Shown here one piece after another: positions 9,999 to 21,251 of a stretch of DNA of 64,000 nucleotides (positions are counted from its first letter, which is position 1; every line of letters begins with the position of its first letter). The notes beneath the pieces were generated by a model. The model was not told where the DNA came from and ran no database searches. It saw only the letters and a program-made list of their open reading frames with translations. This stretch comes from Haberlea rhodopensis (taxonomy: Eukaryota; Streptophyta; Magnoliopsida; Lamiales; Gesneriaceae), in NCBI GenBank assembly GCA_907163345.1, contig CAJQUN010000003.1:10148821-10212820 (forward strand), written 5' to 3'. Position numbers and translations under genes: made by a program.

Positions 9999-11565
9999 AT
10001 GGACACTCGCAAGAGAGGAAGAGGTGAATTCGCTTTTAATGGGAATGGCGGTTTTAAGAAATCCAAGCCAGGTTTAAATCTTTATGCTATTTTGTGGTCT
10101 TTGATACCTGTTTTGTTGTAATTTATTTTGTGTATTTGTCACATGAGTATTGTATGCTGCCGTAGACGTTGTTCATGTGTTATTGTTTTTTGTTTGCTTG
10201 CTTGGTTTCGTTCTTGAAATTGAGGTGTTTAATCTGGGTTTGGGTACTTTTTCCTTCTTGTTCTTTGTTGGCGATTCTTAAGTTTAAAGTTTCTTGGCAT
10301 ATGTTAGAACAAGCTCTTAGTGGATTTAAACCGTGGATATCGTTTGTTTCTGTTGGTAATATATTAGAGAATTTTCAAGGGTAAATTTGTGGATCTTTAG
10401 TAGTTTTTTTTATATGCGATGATTAAAATTATTTAATGTTCAACAAGAAATATTTTTTCGTTAAATATCTACACTGAAATGCTTCAATTATTAGAAAATT
10501 GTTGTTTATCGATCCATCTGTGTATACTGAACAATCACTTGTGAACGTTAGCACAGCCAGCTTCTCTGTTTTGTGTTCTTTGAAAGGGATAATACTTTTT
10601 TTTCCTCTTTACTTTTTTGAACAATTTATCGTGATCAGATATTCATGTTATATTGAGCATAATATTTTTGTTTCTAGCATGTAGATGTCATACTTTATTA
10701 TTGAAAGATGTGTGAGGTTTTCTTAAAAATAATTGTCATTATTAAGTAAATGGTGGTACTGTTCATGGGAGGTCCCCCACACATTTCCATGTTTAAATTC
10801 ACACATGAGTAATGACAAGAATCTAAGAAAATTCTAACTCAGAAAGAGACATTAATGTTTGTCACAGAATTGGACTCTTTATCAAGTGGTATAGGAAGCA
10901 AATCGAAGCCATGCACCAAGTTTTTCAGGTTCTAATCTCAACCCACTTAATATAAAAGTTGGAATTTAAATGTTCTTCCATTTTGCGCATGTGGTAATTA
11001 CAATTTTTGTTTCTATTCTGTGTTCATTAAAATTGTTTTGGTTGGTACTTAGGGTTTTACTTGTAGCTCTCCAACACGAGTTATATAGTGGCAGTTTGTC
11101 ACAATTTTTAGTACCGTGTCTTTCTGGGTGCTGAACTATTTATTATACCTTTCCGGTAACGGTGGTGTTCCCAACTCTGATGCTTTTGTAGAGAGAATCA
11201 CATTTACTAACATTTCACAATCATTTGATGTCAATATAAGCAGCAATTTTTGTATACCTTACCGTTTCGATATCAATAAATTATTTTGGAATGCTTCTAT
11301 ATTTTCATTGTCAAAAATTCTCTCAAAGCAGCATCCCATAAGTTAAATTAGCTGGATCCATAATTTGAATAAGGATACCACCTTTCACACATTGGTGTTT
11401 AGCTTTTTCCTTGACGAAATAATATCAGCTTATGGTGTTACATGTATTTTAGAACTTTCCCCTGTGATGCGTCTTTGATACTAATGCTACTGGTATGGTG
11501 TAATTTGTTTATTTTTGTGTGATTGAAAAGCTTGTGGAGGTTTTGAAACAACTTTTGGGTTCTTT
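9999..11565 (+). pseudogene. KHZ-like KH/CCCH zinc-finger gene, 5' half only (exons 1 and 2)
   Basis: Exon 1 is 9999-10071 (MDTRKRGRGEFAFNGNGG...) and exon 2 is 10868-10928, ending inside the first CCCH finger (CTKFF). Both have proper AG and GT borders. The sequence is essentially identical to 28231-29797, introns included, then stops abruptly at 11565 within intron 2. Exon 3, which encodes two and a half zinc fingers and the whole KH domain, is absent until 30840. Unless its transcript is spliced across about 20 kb to that exon, the product would be about 44 residues plus intron read-through, so I call it a partial gene with an intact promoter. Confidence 0.85.
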
Positions 11566-11863
11566 TAACCACATTGGTATGGCCATTGTGAAATTCCAAA
11601 AATACCCTCTATTTGCTATAGTAATAGCCACAAGATCATGAGATAAAGGATAATATCGGATGACCACCTATTAACTTCCCAACTTAGTTCCCAATTTTTC
11701 AACATTTTTTTTCATTATGAAAATATGTGCAACAGTTTTTTCACTTCCCCATAAAATATCATATTTAAATTAGATATTTCAAATATAAAAATTTAGTATA
11801 CATATACAATATATAAAATTTAAAATTTTATTACACACGCAACGCGTGTGCATTGGCTGCTAG
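11566..11863 (+). mobile_element. Helitron 3' end fragment
   Basis: Ends with a 7-bp hairpin (CACACGC, loop AAC, GCGTGTG at 11834-11850), nine spacer bases and CTAG at 11860-11863 followed by T. This is the canonical Helitron 3' terminus and insertion context. No TC-type 5' end was identified within the segment, so it is probably truncated at 11566, the duplication junction. Confidence 0.6.
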
Positions 11864-12070
11864 TTATAATTATAACTATTCTTATTATATAAATTTATAT
11901 TTATATATAATATGCATATGTATATATTAATAGGGAAAAAAAATATTAATATATTTTTAATATTCACTATTATATATATTATATACATATTATAATATTA
12001 TATTATATATATAAAAATGAAAATGTAATGATGAGTGGGACATTTATTAAATTCGCATATAGTGTATGCG
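11864..12070. other. AT-rich spacer
   Basis: Almost pure A/T sequence between the Helitron end and the older KHZ relic. Nothing recognisable. Confidence 0.6.
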
Positions 12071-12607
12071 AATTCAAGGATAAATTTGTAGATCTTAGTA
12101 GTTTTTTTTGTATATGCGGTGATTAAAATTATCTAATGTTCAACAAGTATTATTTTTTTCGTTAACTCGTTTTAATTACTATTTGCACAGAAATACTTCA
12201 GTTATTAAGAGCTGCGGAGCAGCTCTCTCCCTTTTGGAAGTTACTCGATATCGAGTCCGCATGTGGCGGAAAAAATGTTTGCTCCCTCCCCCGATTAAAA
12301 AAAAAATTACTTCAGTTATTAGAAAATTGTTGTTTATCGACCCATCTGTGTATACTGTATACTGAACAATCACTTGTGAACTTTAGCACATCCAGCTTCT
12401 CTGTTTTGTGTTCTTTGAAAGGGATAATGCTTTTTTTTTTGTCTCCTCTCGTTACTTTTTTGAAAAAATTATCGTAATCAGATATTCATGTAATTCATAT
12501 TGAGCATCTATTTTCGTTTCTAGCATGTAGATGTCATGCTTTATTATTGAGAAATGTGTGAGGTTCTTAAAAATAATTATGCTGTTATTAAGTAAATGAT
12601 GGTATTG
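12071..12607 (+). pseudogene. Older KHZ-like relic: intron 1 segment
   Basis: A diverged copy of 10378-10762 (intron 1 of the KHZ-like gene), with shared blocks such as AACAATCACTTGTGAAC. It carries an extra 100 bp or so at 12200-12300. It is interrupted at 12608 by a Gypsy element and continues at 18399 and 19751. No exon 1 is found in front of it. Confidence 0.75.
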
Positions 12608-12649
12608 TGTTATGTGCGTAGGATCGAGTTATGAGGCGATCGTAGAGAT

Positions 12650-13409
12650 CATGGTTGTTAAAAGCCCTCGCCTGGCTCGCCTAGGCGAGAAGCCAAGCCA
12701 GACCAGAGTATGGCGCATCTGGTGTGTGAGAGGCCTCACACATACATCAGGCCACGCTTATTCAGCGCCTAGGTACTTGGAGCTTAAGCTCTGGGTGATG
12801 GCTTGATGGAAAGGAAGAGTATTGATAGGATTGGACTCAAATTACTTAAAAAATAATAAGCTTAAATCCTATTTTCAGTGAGCCCAAAGCCAATTTTAAA
12901 TAAGCCTAAACCCCATATTTATATATACGGGTATTAACACATCATATTCATTATAAATTATCTCAAATTGTAAAATTAATTATAATTACATTTTTAATTT
13001 ATAAATAGATATTAATAAATGTAAGAATTAATGTAAAACAAAATATATTTTGAGAATAGAGTAAGAATATTTTAAGAATAAATTCAACCCTGATTCAATC
13101 AAGCAGATTTAATTTATTGCTTCTCTATTTTTTTAATAATTCTGATTTAATATTGAATGAGATTCATTTTTATCAAATCTCTCGTGTAGTAAATTTTTAT
13201 ATTAGAAATGAACAAATATTACAACATGAGCGCATCTTCTTAGCTATATAGTTTTCATTTTTGAAAAAAATATTCATATCTAAATATTTAAAATTTATTT
13301 TTTCTCGACGTCTGACGTCTACTAGACCACGCAAAGCGCCCGACGCCTAGCGCTTTGAGCCAGGCCATGGTTCATCGCTTTTTGGCGCCTAGCTCCTTTA
13401 ATAACTATG
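12650..13409. mobile_element. Non-autonomous DNA transposon (hAT-like MITE), copy 1
   Basis: Inserted in the left LTR of the Gypsy element; the right LTR (17970-17985) shows the empty site. Termini CATGGTTGTTAAA and TTAATAACTATG form an imperfect inverted repeat. Flanks GTAGAGAT and GTAAAGAT suggest an 8-bp target duplication with one change, as in hAT elements (9 bp, as in MULEs, cannot be excluded). The terminal regions are rich in CGCCTAGGCG. No transposase. A second copy lies at 18777-19495. Confidence 0.8.
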
Positions 13410-13738
13410 GTAAAGATCATTGAATTCAGTAGGCGTATTAACGTGTGTTTCTTAGGTTTCCTTATGATTTTGGCCGTAGGGATGATAACGCAGGGGAAGG
13501 GAGAGAATGCAGTATGTGAGAGGGAGAAAGAGCCCAAGAGAGTTGGAATCTTGTTGGTAAAACTATTCTTTCTTTCTTATTAATCAATCGCTCAATAAAT
13601 AAACAAACCAAGATCCTAGAATTCAAAAAGCTATCCTTATCTACTAGATAAACCAAATCCTAATATTAATTTGAAAAACAAAACCAATCCCCTAATCTTT
13701 AGATAAACTGAAAACTAAAAACACTGAATGCTATCTGA

Positions 13739-14580
13739 TCAACTCAACCTCTTATCTTTAAACTTCCCATGTGTATATCTTTGATAGACTTTATCTCCTT
13801 GACTAGAATCTTTATCGATATGTGTTATCTGGTTGGTGGCCGTTACATGACCCGGCCCTTGAGAATCGTGTTTGTCCGCAAACACGAAGGATGGATAGTT
13901 TGTAGATAACTCCTTGGCATTTACCCATGATGCTTCGGCCGGTGAGAAGCCATGCCAATGAATCAACACTTCAGTGTGGCCGTGGTTCTTTCGAATGCCC
14001 AGAACCGCTTGTGGAAAGGGTCGAAATTCTTCATGATCAATAGGAGGAAAAGTAGGATTGTCGGGACAGTGGTCCAAAAACTTCTTTTAAGACCGAGACA
14101 TGGAAGACTGGATGTAATTTAGTGGTGGCTGGCAGCTCAAGTTTGTAAGCAGAGGAGCCTATTCGTGCCAAGATTTTGAAGGGGCCAAAATACCGCGGAG
14201 CTAGCTTCTTATTTAGTCTTCGTGATAAGCTTACTTGCCGATACGGTTGTAAACGAAGTAGTACCATTTCGTCTACCTCGAAGCGAACTTCCCGATGTTT
14301 TGTATCGTACTGCAGCTTCATAGCATTCTGGGATCGAAGTAGACGTTCACGTAGATCGGCGAGCATTTGATCACGCTCTTGGAGGGCTAACGCGGCTTCG
14401 GCCTGGAAAGGTAGTCCAATGAACAACGGATGACAGTCCGGGTATATGGTTCATCTGAACCACGCGCACCGTTTTACGGTCCGGAGAATGATTCACCTTG
14501 GCTCGTAAATGACTGAATGTACAGATCCCATATGAATATGTGGGGAAAAGTGCTACACCAAACTGTCCGGTGGGAGCCAC
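13739..14580 (-). pseudogene. Gypsy Pol C-terminus: integrase C-terminal region and chromodomain
   Basis: Two minus-strand frames joined by a frameshift. The first (14037-14426) has KKLAPRYFGPFKILARIG and KLHPVFHVSVLKE, the conserved integrase C-terminal region. The second (13739-14077) has VLIHWHGFSPAEASWV, the core of a chromodomain, which in chromoviruses directs insertion to marked chromatin. Further degraded integrase-side sequence extends to about 14580. Broken by frameshift, therefore not functional. Confidence 0.82.
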
Positions 14581-14592
14581 CTCTTTAGCTCA

Positions 14593-17110
14593 TGATATTC
14601 ACTATGAAATCCTAAATCGTCACTGTCATTATTGACAATTACTTGATTGCAAGTATTTGTTACATGAAATATCATATTGCGAAATTGCACTGTTTGATAA
14701 TTACAGATATAAAAGCCATTGTTATTCCCTCACTAAGTCCTCAAATACTTAATCTCTGTTTTCCTTGTTATTTATTGTGAGTTCCAGATACAAGAGTACC
14801 GGAGCCAGAACTGGAGGGAAATTAGGAAAAATGGAAATGTTGGCTTACCGGGACTGTTTTAGTATTATCTCTTTATTAAGTGTCGGACCGTTATGAGGAG
14901 TTTGTATTGGGTTGTATTTTGGTTACTAGTTAGACTGTATAAACGCTTCCGCTACTACAAATGAATGATTGTCAATTAACGTTTCCGCTATTTCCGAAAA
15001 AGTTTAAAACCTTCGTACATAATATTCAGAGAGAATGTGGTATCGGATAAGGGATAAAGTAATATGTGCCTGAGTCGGATCCCACAGAGGTGGTATCAGA
15101 GCCCATGCTCCCATTCTGTTTTAAAATATCTTTGGGTAATAGAATAAATTCATAAGAATTATATGCTTTGGATAAGATAAATTCTAGTGCTCGTACAAGA
15201 ATACTCAGAACACCTTGGTAAGAAAGGGCAACCAACTATTTGTAACCAAAGAGTTATGTGCTATAGGCCGAGCTCGAAAAAGTTTTCTCTATTGAGACTA
15301 TTATGGTTGACATTTAGATCGAGTAAACCCGGAACAACCAATGATGATTGACAGTATATCACAACATTTTTTTCCCCACAGTTGTCACTATTTCAAGAAT
15401 GGTGACTTAGCTTTACTATAGGTAATTGCTTTCATTTTGTGCATTACACATTATTAATATTAACTCCCTATTTAAAAGAAATAGGTTTTAAATCACCTCT
15501 TTCACATAAATTGGATGATGTCATCAAGAATTAATGAGATATACAATTTTGTGAAAATCTAATAGTATTTTGCTTATGTAATCTGGTAATTGATACATTA
15601 TAATTACGTGTAAGGATGTCATCGTCACTTGGTGGTAGCTCTCACACGAGAAATCAAGGAAATGAGGAAAAATCTCTTGAGGAAGTACGTAACCCAAGAA
15701 GGAACGACGAGCAAGAAGAACATCATCCTCGACAAGAGCTACCTAACAAGAATGCGATGGAAATTTGACTATAGTTCATGCAATTCTGTCAGCAAAATCC
15801 ACCACGAAATGTTATGAGGAATGAAGAACCATTAGATAGAGCACTTGAACGATTTATGAGGTTCCACCCACGTAAATTCTACGGAACCCCTAATGCCCAT
15901 CATGCAGAAGAGTGGTTGCTCAAAGTTGAGAGAATTTTTACTGTTCTCAACTTTTCTGATGAACAAAAGGTCAGCTTTGTTGTCCATCAATTTGAAGATG
16001 CAACTCATCATTGGTGGAGAGTCATAGATCACCAATGGAAAAGAAATCAAACCCCGAGATTCGGGGCAAATTTTGTACTTGCATTCGAGGAAATGTATGT
16101 TACACAGGTAATACTGAACACCCGTGAACGAGAGTTTATGGATTTGGTACAAGGAAGACATACTGTAGCTGAATACGAGGCCGAATTCCACCGACTAATT
16201 CACTATGCTCCGCATTATATGGATGATGAACTAAGGAAAATTAAGAAATTCATTCAAGGCTTAAATCTTGATATCCGTTGGGCGACACTATCTGCCGATC
16301 CACTAATTATCTTTCTGCAGTCAACCAAGCGTTTCGAGTTGAATCCGATATCAAATCATTGATCCGAAGAGAATAGAGGGAAAAGAGGCTTTATAACCCA
16401 AATTTGACAGACACAAGCAACAAGAAGAGAAATCTTGGAAATGAAATAATTGGAGAACCAACTGGGCAGAAACCACCAAGAGGCTTGGGTAATATTAATG
16501 CACGGAAATGTGGCTATTGCAAGATGCCCACTCACGAAGAAGAGAACTGCTGGAGAAAGAATGGAAAATGTCTGGTCTGTGGAAGTGAATAACACCGTAT
16601 CCAGGATTGTCCAAAAAGGACCCAGAAGACACCACCGACACAAAAACCTAGAATGCCAGCAAGGGCTTATGCCCTAATAGGAAATGACGAAGTTGACCCG
16701 ATCGTTGTGGTTAAAGGTACCATTATTTCACTCTAAAAAATTGGCTAAATTTTGTTTTGACCCTAGATCTACATATTCTTTTGTACTCCATTAACAATTG
16801 ACATATCATCTAGAAATCAGTTACCGATAAGAATTAAGCTAACCTTCGACATCGTCTATCAGAACTACCCATTAAAACTCTACGAACTAGAATATCTGAC
16901 AGATTTAATCAAACTACGTGCATGATTACGATATTATACTGAGCATGTATTGTTCAAACATCAAGCTCACGTAAACCGCTACACCAAGGAAGTGACTCCA
17001 CCAGGTGCTACTACACCGGCTACCAAAGATGGCAGCAATCATAAACGACAGATGGCGGTAGTATCTACGTTGGAATTAAGGTCAGTTATAAGAGATGAGA
17101 AACTCGAACC
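14593..17110 (+). mobile_element. Second, nested Gypsy fragment on the plus strand
   Basis: A probable 5' LTR (14593-15086) is followed by the primer-binding site TGGTATCAGAGCC at 15091-15103, a leader, gag and the start of protease, after which the element is degraded. No 3' LTR is seen. It sits where the pol genes of the surrounding minus-strand Gypsy should be. Borders are approximate. Confidence 0.65.
15616..16737 (+). pseudogene. Gag of the nested Gypsy element
   Basis: Starts MSSSLGGSS at 15616, hits in-frame TGA and TAG near 15768-15777, then continues as a retrotransposon Gag (FYGTPNAHHAEEWLLKVERI, EFHRLIHYAPHYMDDELRKI). A frameshift near 16360 precedes a zinc-knuckle region (RKCGYCKMPTHEEENCW, 16502-16552) that itself carries a stop (16590). 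VVVKGTIISL near 16710 marks the entry to protease. Not functional. Confidence 0.8.
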
Positions 17111-17255
17111 AAGGTAAATTTAGCTACCAGAGAAGAAGTCTGTACTTGCTGATTCTGCTGCACCCAAAACATATGGAGCTCACGAATTCCTTCTATACTT
17201 GCTGATTCTGCTGCACCCTTCTGTTCTTGCCTCTTTTTATTGCTAATTTCGAAAT

Positions 17256-17913
17256 CTACATGCATGCATTGTTCCTTCTAATTTCGTGCTTGCATGTGTT
17301 CTTTGATGATTCTTGATGAATTTTGTACCAAGAACGGTAGGAGAAATGAAGGAAGAAGAAAATATGGGATGAGGATGAGTTTAGCCAATCCACCGAGCCC
17401 ATCTGTCGTAGTTTAGCCAATTCACCCAAATGGTTATTGCTAAGAGGTGGTCCAAAACGAAGGTGGCAGTGGTGCTTGAATTCCTCCCAAGTAAGGTGTG
17501 GCATGTCTGTTTCCAATTTTAAGAACCATAATTGTGCGTCGCCGTCGAGATGGAATGATGCCATCTCAATAAATTCCTCTGCCGGTGTATGTTGCTGGCG
17601 AAAATAGTGTAAAAATGAGTGAGCCATCCCAAAGGATCGGTAAGACCATCATAGCAAGGAAAATCAAGGAAAATCAAGCCGTGAGAATCGGGGAGGTGCA
17701 AAGTTGTTGTTGCCTCCATCTGTGGTGGCGTGGTCCTTTTGTTCGTGAATTAGAGTGCTTTGGGATATCGTTGCTGCTGGGCCCAGAATCTGAGTTTGAC
17801 AATGCGATTTGCATAGACAGTTCCTCAAAGAACGCAGCGATGGAATCCTTATCAGCCTTGTATAAAGCCATAAATTTCGTCAATTGGCGTTGAATAGCTT
17901 GGAACTCTGCCAT
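17256..17913 (-). pseudogene. Gag of the outer Gypsy element
   Basis: Begins at 17913 (MAEFQAIQRQLTKFMALYKADK), eight bases inside the primer-binding site. It continues with frameshifts into DFPCYDGLTDPLGWLTHFYTIF and GDAQLWFLKLETDMPHLTWEEF, the conserved Gypsy Gag capsid-like domain (Retrotrans_gag). The frame changes at least twice, so it is decayed. Confidence 0.82.
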
Positions 17914-18414
17914 AACTCCCGTCTCTGATGCCAATTTATTATGTGCGTAGGATCGAGTTATGAGATGATCGTAGAGATCGTTGAATTCAGTAGACTTATT
18001 AACGTGTTTCTTAGGATTCCCTATGATTCTGGCCATAGGGAATAACGCAGGGGAAGGGAGAGATGGCAGTATGTGAGAGGGAGAAAGAGCCCAAGAGAGT
18101 TGGAGTCTTGTTGGTAAAACTATTCTTTCTTTCTTATTAATCAATCGTGCAATAAATAAACAAACCAAGATCCTAGAATTCAAAAAGCTATCCTTACATA
18201 AACCAAATCCTAATATTTATTTGAAAAACAAAACCAATCCCATAATCTTTGGATAAACTGAAAAACTAAAAATACTGAATGCTATCTGATCAACTCAACC
18301 TCTTATCTTTAAACTTCCCATGTGTATATCTTTGATAGACTTTATCTCCTTGACTAGAATCTTTATCGATATGTGTTATCTGGTTGGTGGTCGTTACATA
18401 CTGTTCATGGGCGT

Positions 18415-19745
18415 TGTCACGCCCCGGGCCCAGGCCCGCGCAAGCGCGACTGCACAATGGGTTCCTATAGCAACTACTTCGTATCCGTCCTCACCCTACG
18501 AAAATGGTTAACCCAAGTTGCCATAATAGTCCGTTGTAAGCCTTTAAATACCACTTTAAATTTTCATCCACAACCAATGTGGGACAAGGGTATTACAACC
18601 ACCCCTCCTTTAGAACGCGACGTCCTCGTCGCGACCTAACTCATCGATCCACCGGCATCGGAAATCTAGAGGTGGCTCCTACAGGTTCAAGAGGTGGCTC
18701 CCGTCATGTAGCACTTTGCCCCGCAGGTTCAAGAGGTGGCCCTCGTCGCACTTTGCCTCAAGAGGTGGCTCCCACGCATGGTTATAAAAAGCCCTCGCCT
18801 GGATCGCCTAGGCGAGAAGCCAAGCCAGGCCAGAGTTTGTCGCCTCTGATGTGTGAGAGGCCCCACACATACATTAGGCCGCGCTTATTCAGCGCCTAGG
18901 TGTATGAGGCTTAAGCCGTGGGCGATGGCTTGATGGAAAGGAAGAGTTTTAATGGGATTGAGCTTAATTTACTTAAAAAATAATAAGCCCAAATCCTATT
19001 TTCAATAAGCTCAAAGCCAATTTTAAATAAGCATAAACCCTATATTTATATATTAGAGTTTTAACACGTCATATTCAATTAATTACATCAAATGTATAGG
19101 CATTAATAAATGATAAGAATTAATGTAAAACAAAATATATTTTGAGAATTGAGTAAGAATATTTTAAGAATAAATTGAACCCTAATTCAATCAAGCATAT
19201 TTAATTTATTGTTTCTTTTTTTCTATAATTGTTTAATATTGAGTGAGATTCATTTTTATCAAAAATCTCTTGTGTAGTAAATATTTATATTAGAAATTAA
19301 CAAATATTACAACATGAGCAGCTTCTTAGCTATATAGTTTGTCTATGTAAGGAAAAAATATTCATATCTAAATATTTAAATTTTATTTTTCCTCGACGTG
19401 TAACATCTGTTAGGCCACGCTTCGCCTGGCGCCTAGCGCTTTAAGCCAGGCCACGGTTCATCGCTTTTTGGCGCCTAGCGCCTTTAATAACTATGCTCCC
19501 ACACACGTAGCACTTTGCACTTATCTCCCGGTGTTTTCTGCCGGTGACCGGCTCTGATACCATTCTATCACGCCTGGGCCAAGCCCACCAAGCGCGACTG
19601 CACAATGGGGTCCTATAGCAACTACTTCGTATCCGTCCTCACCCTACGAAAATGGTTAACCCAAGTTGCCATAATAGTCCATTGTAAGCCTTTAAATACC
19701 ACTTTAAATTTTCATCCACAACCAATGTGGGACAAGGGTATTACA
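18415..19745 (-). mobile_element. TRIM (terminal-repeat retrotransposon in miniature)
   Basis: Two LTRs of about 180 bp (18415-18597 and 19566-19745), about 95% alike, begin TGTCACGCC/TATCACGCC and end GGTATTACA. A primer-binding site (minus strand TGGTATCAGAGCC) lies at 19549-19562. Without the nested MITE the internal part is only about 240 bp and codes for nothing. Flanks GGCGT and GTCGT may be the decayed target duplication. Such elements depend on enzymes of other retrotransposons. Confidence 0.82.
18777..19495. mobile_element. hAT-like MITE, copy 2, nested in the TRIM
   Basis: Same family as 12650-13409, with ends CATGGTTATAAAAAGCC and CCTTTAATAACTATG. Flanks CTCCCACG and CTCCCACA give an 8-bp target duplication with one change. 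No transposase. It carries an internal region of about 550 bp shared with copy 1. Confidence 0.82.
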
Positions 19746-19750
19746 GTCGT

Positions 19751-20805
19751 TCCCCAACAAATTTACATGATTACACGCACACATGAATATTGACAAGAAT
19801 CTAAGAAAATTCTAACTCAAGAAAGAGACATTAATGTTTTGTAACAGCATTGGACTCTTTATGAAGTGGTATAGGAAGCAAATCGAAGCCATGCACCAAC
19901 TATTTCAGGTTCTAATCTCAACCCATTTAATTAAAAATTGAAATTTAACTGTTCTTCCACTTTGTGCAAGTGGTAGTCACGAAAACTGATCTGGTATAAT
20001 TTGTTTGTTTTCGAGTGATTGAAAAGCTTGTGGAGGCTTAGAATTAACTTTTGGGTTCTTTTAATTTCCTTGGAAGATAGAAAGATGATATAAAAACTGA
20101 ATTATTACTGCCACTGTTATTACTACTATTATTTTGTTTCGTCATTCAATCAATTTCTTGTGATTATATATGATTGTATCTTTCGAGCTCAAACTGACCA
20201 CGACCTTTCCTTTGATACCACTTGCTTGCAATGTTTGTATTAGTAATGGGGAGATTTTATTAATATAAAGTGAACATTATGTAAGAAGTAGCACCTTAAA
20301 ATCTTTGTATTTATCCTGCCTCTTTTTTCCCATTAAACCCTCTGATTTTCTTTTCTTATGTGTGGAGGTTGTTCATTTTTCTCGATTTTTTTGTGTTTCC
20401 AAAATTAGTCAAAATCTAGCTATCATGTTGTGGTTTCATGAGAATGAAAGGAAAAATAAAGGAATGAATAATGAGTGCGTAGGTGCCAATAACATAGAAC
20501 TAAGAGCCATCCTATCCATCCCTACGAATGCATTTCAAATATTTCGATCGAGGGAAAAAGGCATTCAAAGGGGATTGGAATCTTAATTTTTTTCCTGGTT
20601 GCGCGAAATTCTTATTGCCTTTTTTGAATTTGACCTTCCATGTTTCCGATGACTAACGGATTTAAATTCGGAACCCACCTTTATTGTCTTATGATGCATT
20701 AGATGCTGAAGCGTGCAAAGGGCTATTCCTGTTTAATTTTCGTTTTTCTCTCTTTTTCCTTTTTTTTTTAATTTTTTGCAACTCTACCTTGTTTACCGCC
20801 GTTAG
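19751..20805 (+). pseudogene. Older KHZ-like relic: exon 2 with stop, and intron 2
   Basis: Continuation of the relic that starts at 12071. Exon 2 (19848-19908) has the same 61-nt length and intact AG and GT borders as the working copy, but a C-to-G change makes an in-frame TGA at 19862-19864. The following intron matches 29797-30540 until a LINE fragment begins at 20806; exon 3 is not present. Confidence 0.82.
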
Positions 20806-21251
20806 ACCCGTAATGTTGTATGGGACGGAATGTTGGGCACCCAAGAGGAATCACATCCAAAAGATGAGTGTGACAGAGATGCGTATGCTTCGTTGGATGT
20901 GCGGTAAAACCAGAAAAGATAAAATAAGGAATGAAGATATTCGAGATGCAAGAAAGCCGCTTACGCTGGTTTGGTCATGTTCAACGTAGGCCCAGCAGTG
21001 CACCTGTGCGTCGAGTGGAGTCCATGGATTTCGGTCAGTTCACGAGAGCGAGAGGATGACCAAAGAAGACATGGCTCGAAGTTATACGCAAAGATTTAGA
21101 GTGCAAGAGGATTACAGAAGATATGTTGACTGATAGAAGCGTTTGGAGAAGACCGACGCATGTGTCCGACCCGACTTGATTCTCTTTGTTGTTCATGTAG
21201 CCTACCACAATTCATTGGGATTAAAGGCTTAGTTGTTGTTGTTGTTGTTGT
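20806..21251 (+). mobile_element. 5'-truncated RTE-type LINE, 3' end
   Basis: Translates as the C-terminal end of a plant RTE-like LINE reverse transcriptase protein (VMLYGTECWAPKRNHIQKMS, EMRMLRWMCGKTRKDKIRNE, then in another frame RLRWFGHVQRRP and PKKTWLEVIRKDLE). It ends in GGGATTAAAGGCTTAG and a (GTT)n tail at about 21232-21251. Frameshifted. It stands exactly where intron-2 end, exon 3 and the 3' flank of KHZ are missing, so insertion and deletion may be linked. Confidence 0.85.

Larger units (their letters stand above)
12608..18398 (-). mobile_element. Gypsy (chromovirus-like) LTR retrotransposon, degenerate and nested
   Basis: Left LTR 12608-13847 (about 470 bp once a 760-bp MITE and its duplicated target are removed) and right LTR 17937-18398 (462 bp) are clearly homologous. 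Flanks TATTG (12603-12607) and TACTG (18399-18403) look like a 5-bp target duplication with one change, and the uninterrupted site is seen at 10753-10757. The primer-binding site on the minus strand is TGGCATCAGAGAC at 17921-17933. Gag survives at the right and the integrase C-terminus plus chromodomain at the left. Protease, reverse transcriptase and RNase H are missing, replaced by another element. Confidence 0.85.

Noticed and set aside
10169..11346. Three plus-strand frames inside the KHZ introns
   Set aside because: They lie in introns 1 and 2, resemble no protein, and are identical in both copies only because the DNA is.
12183..12373. Frames on both strands in the KHZ relic
   Set aside because: They fall in decayed intron 1 sequence; no protein similarity.
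18320..18899. Overlapping plus-strand frames
   Set aside because: They cross the Gypsy LTR, the TRIM LTR and the MITE border, so they are chance frames in repeats.
21232..21251. (GTT)n as an independent microsatellite
   Set aside because: It is the 3' tail of the RTE-type LINE that ends there.
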